DNA from: Bacteroides intestinalis
Lineage (GTDB): Bacteria; Bacteroidota; Bacteroidia; Bacteroidales; Bacteroidaceae
DNA length: 64,000 bases
Reading direction: 5' to 3'
NCBI RefSeq assembly: GCF_902364365.1
Contig: NZ_CABJDN010000002.1
Coordinates: 128,815 to 192,814, forward strand
Below the pieces are notes generated by a model that saw nothing but the letters and a program-made list of their open reading frames with translations, did no database searches and was not told where the DNA came from. The position numbers and the translations under genes are program-made. Positions 9,988-18,012 of this stretch are shown here, in pieces (within the stretch, counting starts at the first letter, position 1; each line of letters opens with the position of its first letter).

Positions 9988-12432
9988 ATGAATATGAGAA
10001 CATTTTATCTAATAACTTTATTGTTATGCGTATCTCTTGCCAATGCGCAAAACATGCGAAAAAGAATTTCGCTTAATTCGGACTGGCGCTTCGCCAAAGG
10101 ACATGCTGCCAATCCCGAAAAAGATTTCAATTACGGGCGAGCACTCTCTTTTTCAAAAATAAATTTCCTGCAAGAAGCTACTTTGCTTCAAGCCGATCAG
10201 AAAGCTCGTTTTACGATTCCTCACACCGAGATTTATGACGATAGCCAATGGGAAAAAATATCCTTACCTCACGATTGGGGAATGACACTGGGCTTTGCTC
10301 AAGATCAATTAAAAGTAAAAGGCTATCGTAAACTGGGAGGACTTTCGCCGGAAAACAGTGTGGGCTGGTATCGGAAAAACTTGAAGCTTCCACTCGTTAA
10401 AGGCTGCCGTTATCACCTGGAATTTGAAGGCATATTCAGAGATGCACAAGTATGGATGAACGGCATCTACCTTGGAAGAAACGAAAGCGGCTACACACCT
10501 CTGTTATTCGACATAACAGAGTGCTTAAACTATGAACCGGAAAAGGAGAATGTGATAACCGTGCGAGTAGATGCCACTCAGTCGGAACTATGGTCTTACG
10601 AAGGAGCCGGTATTTATCGTAATGTATGGTTGACCCAAACGTCCTCGGTATATATCCCTCAATGGGGCACCTTCGTCACCAGTGATGTAGACCTCACAAA
10701 ACGACAAGCTGTTATAAAAGCATCAATTGAAGTTGCCAATGAATCAGACAAGACCGTAGATGTTTGCATAAAAAACAGCATTACAGACACAGAAGGGAAA
10801 CAAATAGCTTATACAGAAAAACATCTAAACATTCATTCGCTCGAAAAAAATGAGATAAAAACTCAAATGCAGGTAAATAATGCACACCTGTGGTCACCGG
10901 AAACACCCCATCTCTATACACTACGCACAGAAATAGAAATAGGCAATACGGTTATTGACAGCTATATTACCCGCTTCGGAATCCGCACCATTGCTTTTAG
11001 TCCCGACCAAGGTTTCCTTCTGAACGGCAAACGCGTACAATTGCAAGGAGTATGCTGCCATCAAGACCATGCCGGAGTAGGCATAGCAGTTCCAAACCGC
11101 TTAAATGCCTGGCGCATTCAGAAATTAAAAGAGTTCGGTACCAATGCTTATCGTACTTCCCACAATCCTCCTACAGTTTCCCTGTTGGATGCATGTGACA
11201 GTTTAGGAATGATGGTAATAGATGAAATGCGTATGATGAGTTCCAGCAATGAGGGACTTCAGCAGATGAAAACCATTATCCGACGTGACCGGAACCATCC
11301 TTCTATCATCCTTTGGAGCTTAGGGAACGAAGAGCCAGCTATCCAAAAAACAGAAAAAGGAAGAATGATAGCCGAACGTATGAAAAACATACAACATAAA
11401 CTCGACCCGACCCGCATGTGCACAGCAGCCATGAACGGCGGCTGGGGAAGCGGCTTCTCTTTAGCCGTAGATGTACAGGGGGCCAACTATTTCAAAATAG
11501 GAAACTTAGATGATGTACACAAAAAACTACCCCAACTTCCCTGTATACTAACCGAAGAAGCCAGTACACTAACTACTCGGGGAATTTATAGTACAATAAA
11601 AGAAAAGGATCATCATCAGTCTTATGATCATGACCGGCCTAACTGGGGAGCTACTGCACAAGAATGGATGCGTTACGTAGATACGCGCAAATATATCGGA
11701 GGTGCATTTGTCTGGACAGGCTTTGACTATGGTGGCGAAGCCTTGATGCACTATTGGCCGGGCGTCGTCTCCAATTTTGGCATTCTAGACTATTGTGGTT
11801 ATCCAAAAGATGCATTTTGGTACTATAAAGCCTGGTGGACAAATGAACCTGTATTACATATATTACCTCATTGGAACGGAATAGGTACCGATTCAGTGGA
11901 TGTACAACTATATACCAACATGAATGAAGTTGAACTATTTCTTAATAATAAAAGCCTCGGAAAGAAAACAATAGGTAAATATGATATACCCACATGGCGG
12001 GTGAAATATACACCGGGAAAACTTACTGCCAAAGGTAAAATGGGCAGCAAAAAGTATGTAACAACTGTAGAAACAACAGGAAAAGCGACATCATTACAAC
12101 TAACCAGCGAAACCGGAAACTCCATAAAGGGAGACGGCAACGACATAGCTATCATTACAGTAAAAATTGTCGACTCAAAAAAGCGTTTAGTTCCTACTGC
12201 CAATCATCGCATTTGCTTCAAAGTAGAAAATGGCATTGTACTGGGCGTAGGCAATGGTAATCCTTCCTGTCATGAACCCGACGTCTTTCCACAGGGAGTA
12301 CTGGTAGAAAGGAGTGCTTTTTCTGGATATGCACAATTAATCATCAGATCCGATCGTTCAGGGAAACCTATAAATATAGTTGCCACTTCCGAACACTTGA
12401 ACGAGAGTCAGATTCAAATAAGTATTCGATAA
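9988..12432 (+). CDS. GH2 family glycosidase (beta-galactosidase-like) with DUF4982
   Basis: Retaining exo-glycosidase, most likely beta-galactosidase or beta-glucuronidase type, exported by a signal peptide (cleavage after about residue 20, ANAQ). The 814 aa show the GH2 jelly-roll sugar-binding domain (about 30-200), an immunoglobulin-like domain, the TIM barrel with acid/base E448 in SLGNEE and nucleophile E523 in LTEEAS, then a DUF4982-type domain starting near YYKAWW (about 610) and a C-terminal GH2 domain 5. It sits 95 nt after the regulator and 24 nt before the 839-aa gene, so all three are probably co-transcribed. Substrate cannot be fixed from sequence; the DUF4982 architecture is commonest among beta-galactosidases. 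Confidence 0.92.
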   Translation: MNMRTFYLITLLLCVSLANAQNMRKRISLNSDWRFAKGHAANPEKDFNYGRALSFSKINFLQEATLLQADQKARFTIPHTEIYDDSQWEKISLPHDWGMTLGFAQDQLKVKGYRKLGGLSPENSVGWYRKNLKLPLVKGCRYHLEFEGIFRDAQVWMNGIYLGRNESGYTPLLFDITECLNYEPEKENVITVRVDATQSELWSYEGAGIYRNVWLTQTSSVYIPQWGTFVTSDVDLTKRQAVIKASIEVANESDKTVDVCIKNSITDTEGKQIAYTEKHLNIHSLEKNEIKTQMQVNNAHLWSPETPHLYTLRTEIEIGNTVIDSYITRFGIRTIAFSPDQGFLLNGKRVQLQGVCCHQDHAGVGIAVPNRLNAWRIQKLKEFGTNAYRTSHNPPTVSLLDACDSLGMMVIDEMRMMSSSNEGLQQMKTIIRRDRNHPSIILWSLGNEEPAIQKTEKGRMIAERMKNIQHKLDPTRMCTAAMNGGWGSGFSLAVDVQGANYFKIGNLDDVHKKLPQLPCILTEEASTLTTRGIYSTIKEKDHHQSYDHDRPNWGATAQEWMRYVDTRKYIGGAFVWTGFDYGGEALMHYWPGVVSNFGILDYCGYPKDAFWYYKAWWTNEPVLHILPHWNGIGTDSVDVQLYTNMNEVELFLNNKSLGKKTIGKYDIPTWRVKYTPGKLTAKGKMGSKKYVTTVETTGKATSLQLTSETGNSIKGDGNDIAIITVKIVDSKKRLVPTANHRICFKVENGIVLGVGNGNPSCHEPDVFPQGVLVERSAFSGYAQLIIRSDRSGKPINIVATSEHLNESQIQISIR

Positions 12433-12456
12433 ATCCCCAAAGCAATAAAACTAGAT

Positions 12457-14976
12457 ATGAAAGATTATAATTTTATCAAAACACTGCTTATTACCGCAAG
12501 TTTCCAGCTATGTCTATCAACTTCTATGTCCGCAAGGCCATATCTATGGAAATCTGATAATGAAAAGAAAACAATTCCGGCTTCCTTATCCGGCATCTAC
12601 CCACATCTTGCCTATTATAATAATGAAGGTGAATGTGGCACAGGAGCTGTCGTTCCCTGGTCAGGGCATTTATGGATAATAACCTATGGGCCCCACTTGC
12701 CCAATGGCTCATCAGACAAGTTATATGAAATCAGTCCTGAATTGATTTTGAAAGTTCATAAAGAAAGTATTGGGGGAACTCCAGCCAACCGTATGATACA
12801 TCAAGAAAGTAACCAGCTTTTCATAGGTCCGTATGCCATTGACGGAGATAGAAAAGTCAGAACTATCCCTCATACCATCATGCCCGGCCGCCATACGGGT
12901 AATGCACGTCATCTGACTGATCCCGCTAACAAAATTTACTACGGAACCATGGAGGAAGGATTCTATGAAGTAGATGTACATACATTATCCGTAAAAACAC
13001 TCTACACTGATGGAAATTTATTACCCAAAAACTCGGACAGGCAAGCGGCAGGTCCACAAAATCCGCTGCTTCCCGGTGTACACGGCAAAGGGCTCTATTC
13101 CGGGCAAGGAGTTATGTTGTTTACCAATAATGGAGAAGGTACTAAAGAAGCACTGGAGAAATTTGACATACCAGCCGGAGTTTTGGCCGAATGGGATGGA
13201 AAAAACTGGAAAGTAGTCCGCCGTAACCAATTTACGGAAGTGACTGGTCCCGGAGGCATTTATGGAAATCCCAATCCGGCAACAGACCCGCTCTGGGCTA
13301 CCGGTTGGGATCATAAATCCGTCATTCTCGGCACACGTGATGCCAAGAAAGGCTGGTCATTCTATCGCCTGCCCAAAGCCAGCAACACCTACGACGGAGC
13401 ACATGGGTGGAATACAGAATGGCCACGCATCAGGAATATTGGTACTGAAGACAAGAAAGATTATCTGATGACTATGCATGGCATGTTCTGGCGGTTCCCG
13501 AATGACTTTTCCATTGATCATACAGCCGGTATACGTCCACGGTCTGCTTATCTGAAAGTTATAGGTGACTTTACCCGCTGGCAAGACCGGCTTGTTTTCG
13601 GGTGCGACGATTCTGCTCAAAAAGAATTTTTGAATAAACGGCAGGCAAAAGGAGAAATCGTCGGACCTGGACAGTCTAATTCAAATCTATGGTTTACCTC
13701 ATTGGCTACTCCTGATGAATTGGGGCCGACCACAGCCAATGGAGCCGTATGGATTAAAGAAAGCATCCCAGGCAATACTTACTCAGAACCTTTTCTCTTT
13801 GCCGGTTGGAACTACCGTACAAGCTGGTTGAAAAATGATGGAGAACAAGATGTTACCTTTACTTTCGAAATAGATAAAGAAGGAAAGAACCAGTGGAAAG
13901 AATTGAAGCAGATAAACGTAACGGCAGGAAATACTGCTTTCATAGAGTTTAGCTCTTCAGAAAAGGGAGAGTGGATTCGCGTTAAGTCCGATAAAGCAAC
14001 AATAGCTACCGTCAGTTTTAATTATAGTGCCAAGGAAAAACGAAGCACAAAAACTCACAAAATGTTCAAAGGATTAGCCCTTGTGGAAAAGAGTGACCCG
14101 ATAGGAGGGCTGATGTACAGTTTAGGCGAGAACAAGCGTTCATTGGGCATTGTTTCACAGTCTTTTGCAGATGATAAAGTAATAGAAAATGGCTATTATG
14201 AAATGGCCGACTCTTTCCGATTAGTACGCAAAGAAAATCAGAATATGAGTGCTGAAATAAAAATGAAAGTACCCATTCCCCAACAAGTAGTCACCGTGGA
14301 AAAAGGCTCTATTCTAATTGTTGATGAACAAAAAAGACGTTGGAGGCTTCCTTTGGGCCATAAAGCATACACAGAGTTGACAGGATCTCTCACTCTCCGC
14401 ATTTGTCGGGAAGTGGCAACAGAAAGAGATTTATTCAATTGCCATGGCACATTTTATGAACTCCCTGCCGAGAATGCCGACGGATATGCTAAAATCAGGC
14501 CTATAGCCAGCCATTCTTTCCGTATTCATGATTACGCATCGTATCGCGGACTGTTAGTTATGACCGGAATAGACATCAAAAAGGCAAAAGGTAACAAACA
14601 TATCATTGTTTCGAATGACAAGAAAGCTGCCATTTGGGCCGGTGCTATTGATGATCTATGGAAAATGGGAAAACCAATCGGTTCTGGTGGTCCTTGGATA
14701 GACACTGATGTGAAAGCTTGGGAGAAATCAGACCCCTATCTCATCAGCCACTATGACAGAAAAGAACTCTCACTATCACATAGAGGAAACGATATCGTGA
14801 AGTTTACTATAGAAGTAGATGCTACAGGAAATGGTGACTACATGGAATATAAATCTTTTAATGTCGCACCGGGCAAAACATTGAACTATACTTTCCCTAA
14901 AACATTCCATGCCCGCTGGATACGTTTCTTTACCAATAAGAATACTACAGCCACAACTTGGCTAAACTATAAGTAA
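12457..14976 (+). CDS. Secreted PUL protein of unknown function with internal duplication (propeller-like)
   Basis: I do not recognise a named family. The 839 aa have a signal peptide (to about residue 26), then a long all-beta region (30-340) that looks like a beta-propeller, with regularly spaced Gly/Trp-rich turns. Residues about 341-523 and 663-838 are an internal duplication: each starts HGxFxxxP, then IRP, then a conserved Trp-rich stretch. Both end in a beta-sandwich-like module with F-E-(I/V)-D, N-V-x-x-G, WIR and a final NY. It is 24 nt downstream of the GH2 gene in the HTCS operon. GH88 needs unsaturated substrates and no other lyase is visible, so a propeller-fold lyase or exo-hydrolase is a fair inference, not a demonstrated function. 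Confidence 0.75.
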   Translation: MKDYNFIKTLLITASFQLCLSTSMSARPYLWKSDNEKKTIPASLSGIYPHLAYYNNEGECGTGAVVPWSGHLWIITYGPHLPNGSSDKLYEISPELILKVHKESIGGTPANRMIHQESNQLFIGPYAIDGDRKVRTIPHTIMPGRHTGNARHLTDPANKIYYGTMEEGFYEVDVHTLSVKTLYTDGNLLPKNSDRQAAGPQNPLLPGVHGKGLYSGQGVMLFTNNGEGTKEALEKFDIPAGVLAEWDGKNWKVVRRNQFTEVTGPGGIYGNPNPATDPLWATGWDHKSVILGTRDAKKGWSFYRLPKASNTYDGAHGWNTEWPRIRNIGTEDKKDYLMTMHGMFWRFPNDFSIDHTAGIRPRSAYLKVIGDFTRWQDRLVFGCDDSAQKEFLNKRQAKGEIVGPGQSNSNLWFTSLATPDELGPTTANGAVWIKESIPGNTYSEPFLFAGWNYRTSWLKNDGEQDVTFTFEIDKEGKNQWKELKQINVTAGNTAFIEFSSSEKGEWIRVKSDKATIATVSFNYSAKEKRSTKTHKMFKGLALVEKSDPIGGLMYSLGENKRSLGIVSQSFADDKVIENGYYEMADSFRLVRKENQNMSAEIKMKVPIPQQVVTVEKGSILIVDEQKRRWRLPLGHKAYTELTGSLTLRICREVATERDLFNCHGTFYELPAENADGYAKIRPIASHSFRIHDYASYRGLLVMTGIDIKKAKGNKHIIVSNDKKAAIWAGAIDDLWKMGKPIGSGGPWIDTDVKAWEKSDPYLISHYDRKELSLSHRGNDIVKFTIEVDATGNGDYMEYKSFNVAPGKTLNYTFPKTFHARWIRFFTNKNTTATTWLNYK

Positions 14977-15067
14977 TAATCCCCTCTCTAATTATATGTC
15001 CGCAAAAAAGAAAGATCTTTCATAGACGAACTGTCTGTTTAAGAAAGGGATTATTAATCAACACATT

Positions 15068-15131
15068 ACACGGTCTTAACTTCTTGTCAACAAAGTCTTA
15101 ACTTCTTGTGAGCAGGAAGTTAAGACCGTGT
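15068..15131. terminator. Inverted repeat between convergent PUL genes, possible bidirectional terminator
   Basis: Arms ACACGGTCTTAACTTC (15068-15083) and GAAGTTAAGACCGTGT (15116-15131) are perfect complements of 16 nt. The 32-nt loop carries a further copy of GTCTTAACTTCTTGT (15095-15109; first copy 15073-15087), so two upstream copies compete for the one downstream arm. It lies exactly between the convergent stops at 14976 and 15173. There is no U-tract, so intrinsic termination is plausible but not assured. Confidence 0.55.
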
Positions 15132-15172
15132 TGAGAGAAAGTTGATATCCTCCCACACATACTTCTTCCAAA

Positions 15173-16840
15173 CTATTCAACGACCTTCTTTTTCTGATAA
15201 AATGTAGATATATTTTTTTTGCCGGAGTATATTGTCACCACTTGTTCATACTCTTTTCCTTGTTCAAATACACCCTTACCGGAAAGTTGCAAAGTCATTT
15301 TCTCATAAGGTTTCAAAGGCGGAACAATGCCGGAAGCTACTTTTATCGTTTTCCCATTCTTTTTATATCCTATTGTTATCGAAGCCTTTTGCGAACTGAC
15401 CTGCCCAAAGTTCTGCACTTCTATATCGCAAATTAAGCCTTTACCAGATGCAGAGAAGACAGGTGCACGAGCAGAAAGGATGGGTTCTATATAATCAATG
15501 TATGGCAAACGCGCATATCCGTAAAGCATCTTTCCATTTTTATACTTCCCAATCAGTTTCGGGGCAAATTCATTCTCGGTAATGCCATTCCCTTTACCTT
15601 CAAAAGTTACAATCAAGTCATTACCATCATTCTCCGTTTTCAGTACTTTGCTTCCTCTACCATAATTAACTTCTTCAGAAGCGCCAAAACGCAATGAATT
15701 TATGTCCATATCCGTCTGCGGATGAAAGCCTTCCTCTGCCTGTACTCTCACACGAATGGTTTTGGTACCGGCAGTAATGGGCTTTTTATCCAGAATAGTC
15801 AGTAACAATCCCGGATTCAAGGGGATGCTGATATTCTTCGAACTATGGTGATCAAAAGGTTTATCTTCGTGTTTAAGCGTATCAATTACTGCAAAGTTGG
15901 CCTGAATGGCACGTCCGTATTGATCCTGGTACACTTTAAGGCGTTCATATTTAAACCAGTCTTCCGCATGTCCATCCTCGTGTATAGCGATTCCAGGCAT
16001 ATAGGCTTCACCCGGATCAACCACCCAGTTCACCCCGTCTTTTGAACGAAGATAGAAAGCGATACGCCCCAGCCAGTCGTTTACAATCATGTGATACTGA
16101 ATATGATCGCGCCAGATTACGGGATCTTCAAAACGTCCGTCCACATCCGGATAAACGCGTTGGTCAGTCAGCTGGTTATATTCTGATAATCCGTCCTGAC
16201 TGATCCAGATGCCACCACCACGACAAACCATCACATACGAGCTGTCTTCGCGCTGGGCAAACGAAAGGTTGGACAAACCTTCGATGATACGGCGGTCGCG
16301 TGCATTGAAATCGAACTTCCCGTATTTCCATTTCCCGTTCAGATCATCGGAGACATAACGTCCGCCAATCACATAGACAACATACCGCCCGTCCTTTGCC
16401 CGGAATATTTCAGGATTATGCCCTTTACCGATTATATTGACAGGTTTGAAAGGACCCGTCAGATTATCGCTTACGGCATTAAATACATAAGAGTTGGGCC
16501 ATTCCATATGTCCTTTTGGGGAACATCCCAGCCAACCGCATACAAACAAGTGATATTTACCGTCTTCACCTTTTCTGATGTTTCCACCCCAATAGGACCA
16601 GATACCATCTTCGATGCCATTATCAACGTAGCGCGGACGCACACAGCCGGCCCCCCAAGTATCCGATGAAAGCACTTTGCCTTTCATGGGCAGAAAGCGA
16701 TCCATAAAGCGGGCTCCTTCTGTCAGTTGATTCCATTCCTTAGGACGCTCACGTTCTGTGACTTGTGAGAACATGAAATTACTCATTAGAAGCATAACTC
16801 CCATCAAGGTTAGTTTAAATAGATTCTTTTGCATATTCAT
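15173..16840 (-). CDS. Secreted five-bladed-propeller-like glycosidase-type protein, function unknown
   Basis: The 555 aa start with a signal peptide (to about residue 26, MFSQ). Residues about 30-360 look like a five-bladed propeller of the kind shared by GH43, GH32, GH117 and GH130: repeated short motifs such as GHNPEIFRAKDGRYVVY, SNLSFAQREDSSYVM and FEDPVIWRD at blade starts. The C-terminal 180 aa are beta-sandwich domains with an immunoglobulin-like segment near 455-545. A catalytic assignment cannot be made by eye. It converges on the HTCS operon and has its own probable promoter (16864-16871) with an upstream palindrome. It fits as another exo-acting enzyme of the same PUL; that link is inference from position and export. 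Confidence 0.7.
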   Translation of the reverse strand: MNMQKNLFKLTLMGVMLLMSNFMFSQVTERERPKEWNQLTEGARFMDRFLPMKGKVLSSDTWGAGCVRPRYVDNGIEDGIWSYWGGNIRKGEDGKYHLFVCGWLGCSPKGHMEWPNSYVFNAVSDNLTGPFKPVNIIGKGHNPEIFRAKDGRYVVYVIGGRYVSDDLNGKWKYGKFDFNARDRRIIEGLSNLSFAQREDSSYVMVCRGGGIWISQDGLSEYNQLTDQRVYPDVDGRFEDPVIWRDHIQYHMIVNDWLGRIAFYLRSKDGVNWVVDPGEAYMPGIAIHEDGHAEDWFKYERLKVYQDQYGRAIQANFAVIDTLKHEDKPFDHHSSKNISIPLNPGLLLTILDKKPITAGTKTIRVRVQAEEGFHPQTDMDINSLRFGASEEVNYGRGSKVLKTENDGNDLIVTFEGKGNGITENEFAPKLIGKYKNGKMLYGYARLPYIDYIEPILSARAPVFSASGKGLICDIEVQNFGQVSSQKASITIGYKKNGKTIKVASGIVPPLKPYEKMTLQLSGKGVFEQGKEYEQVVTIYSGKKNISTFYQKKKVVE

Positions 16841-16863
16841 AGTTTCAAATCTGTTTATACTGC

Positions 16864-16871
16864 CAAAAATA
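16864..16871 (-). promoter_or_regulatory. Probable -7 box of the propeller-like gene
   Basis: The minus strand reads TATTTTTG, matching TAnnTTTG. It sits 23 nt upstream of the ATG at 16840. No TTTG -33 element is at the expected distance, in keeping with activator control. Confidence 0.5.
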
Positions 16872-16914
16872 GGAGAATTATGCGGATGAAGAATAAGGAT
16901 GTGGTCGGAAAAGG

Positions 16915-16932
16915 TACGTAAACCTTTACGTA
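16915..16932. promoter_or_regulatory. Perfect 18-bp palindrome upstream of the propeller-like gene, candidate operator
   Basis: TACGTAAACCTTTACGTA is a perfect inverted repeat (8-nt arms, 2-nt centre). It lies about 45-60 nt upstream of the -7 box on the minus strand, the usual zone for an activator such as an HTCS or other dimeric regulator. No second copy was noticed in the GH88/HTCS divergent region. Confidence 0.4.
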
Positions 16933-16983
16933 AATAGTTCTTATATGTTATTCATATAAAGATGTACCGGTCAGTATACAAAG

Positions 16984-17014
16984 AAAAAGAGCCCCCTGTT
17001 GTACGAGGACTCTT
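16984..17014 (-). terminator. Rho-independent terminator of tmRNA
   Basis: On the minus strand, AAGAGTCCTC pairs over 10 bp (with G-U pairs) with GGGGGCTCTT and is followed by a run of T. It begins 16 nt after the tmRNA 3' end. Confidence 0.75.
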
Positions 17015-17029
17015 CTAATTCTTTTTTTG

Positions 17030-17423
17030 TGGAGCTGGAGGGAATCGAACCCTCGTCCAAACGAGGAAATCATAAGCTTTCTACATGCTTATCTTTGCCT
17101 AATTTTTCGAGCAACGGCAGAACCAAAGCCATCAACCATTGCCTTATCCTTTAAAGTTTCATTCTCGCCTCAAGGCCGACAAGAACTATCCCCGATGTAA
17201 CTGCACCACTGGATCGGAATGCTTCGGAGCAACAGCTTCCGAGTGATGTCTCGTCCCAGCACCTAGTGCCGGGATTAAGCTAATCTACTATGATTCGATT
17301 AAGCAGCAAGAGCGTATTGTCTTTCGCCAGATAAAATTTTGAAGACTGAGATTAAAGTGCAAATCAACGACGCACTGCATGCTTACTTACTATTTCTACC
17401 CGCTGTCAAATCCAGTCAACCCC
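17030..17423 (-). ncRNA. ssrA: tmRNA (SsrA), rescues stalled ribosomes
   Basis: About 394 nt. The tRNA-like ends are clear: 5' GGGGTTGACTGGATTTGACA and 3' GGGTTCGATTCCCTCCAGCTCC, forming a 7-bp acceptor stem (GGGGTTG with CAGCTCC) with discriminator A at 17030. CCA is not encoded. The tag reading frame at 17299-17328 gives GERQYALAA then TAA, the typical ALAA end for Bacteroides-type tags. The rest should fold into pseudoknots. A -7 box lies at 17455-17462 and a terminator at 16984-17014, so it is a stand-alone transcript. Confidence 0.96.
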
Positions 17424-17454
17424 AGAATACATACGGTTTTTAGAAATCGTGGGG

Positions 17455-17462
17455 CAAAGATA
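17455..17462 (-). promoter_or_regulatory. ssrA: Probable -7 box of tmRNA
   Basis: Minus-strand TATCTTTG matches TAnnTTTG and lies 32 nt upstream of the mature 5' end, leaving a short leader for RNase P to remove. Confidence 0.6.
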
Positions 17463-17509
17463 AGAATTCTTTTTTTATCGAATGCTTTTTCTTTGCAAAT
17501 ATTAAAGCC

Positions 17510-17824
17510 TTAACACAAAGCTATCTTTCCCAAGCTATCTACTTCTAACCTGGCACTCAATCCCATTGCCTTGAAAAGCTTTATTACTGTAGCAAAAGTT
17601 AAGTTCTTACCATTTTCAATCCTTGATATTTGGGCTTTCTGTACACCAACAAGTTTACCTAAATCTTCTTGAGTTAAGTTCTTGGCTTGTCTCGCTTGCT
17701 TAATGGCTTCTCCGATGAGGAATAGATCCAGCTGTTCCTCATACCTGTCACGCTCCGGAGTACCTCTTTTGCCTATCAACTCATCCTCAATCTCCTCTTG
17801 CGTATAAAATTTCATTTCTTTCAT
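17510..17824 (-). CDS. HigA-like XRE-family helix-turn-helix regulator
   Basis: Small DNA-binding protein. From ATG 17824 it is 104 aa, with a charged N-terminus (TQEEIEDELIG) and a helix-turn-helix at about 35-85 (NLTQEDLGKLVGVQKAQISR, then IENGKNLTFATVIKLFKAMG). The frame is open to an ATG at 17881, but a -7 box (minus-strand TACCTTTG, 17845-17852) lies inside that extension, so 17824 or 17815 is the likelier start. The family includes antitoxins of HigBA modules, but no toxin gene is adjacent: the next 190 nt upstream hold only non-coding-looking frames. Probably a solitary regulator or an orphan antitoxin. Confidence 0.85.
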   Translation of the reverse strand: MKEMKFYTQEEIEDELIGKRGTPERDRYEEQLDLFLIGEAIKQARQAKNLTQEDLGKLVGVQKAQISRIENGKNLTFATVIKLFKAMGLSARLEVDSLGKIALC

Positions 17825-17844
17825 GTGTTTATGATTGAACACCG

Positions 17845-17852
17845 CAAAGGTA
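17845..17852 (-). promoter_or_regulatory. Probable -7 box of the XRE regulator gene
   Basis: Minus-strand TACCTTTG, matching TAnnTTTG, 20 nt upstream of the ATG at 17824. It decides against the longer start at 17881. Confidence 0.5.
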
Positions 17853-17968
17853 GCAAATGTTTCCATAAATAGAAACTTCACAAGTCTTTTTTAAAATAAG
17901 ACAAGCCGTCCGGACAATAAGGGCCATTGTAATGAACAATATTACCCTCTCGCCTTAGACAAAAACCG

Positions 17969-17976
17969 TACCTTTG
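17969..17976 (+). promoter_or_regulatory. Probable -7 box of the GH3 gene
   Basis: TACCTTTG matches TAnnTTTG and lies 36 nt before the ATG at 18013. It sits at the beginning of the longer frame that starts at 17974, supporting the internal start. Confidence 0.5.
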
Positions 17977-18012
17977 GCAACAGAAGATAATATACACAAA
18001 AATATAAATATC

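Noticed and set aside
17825-17881. Longer start for the XRE regulator
   Set aside because: A -7 box lies within the extension.
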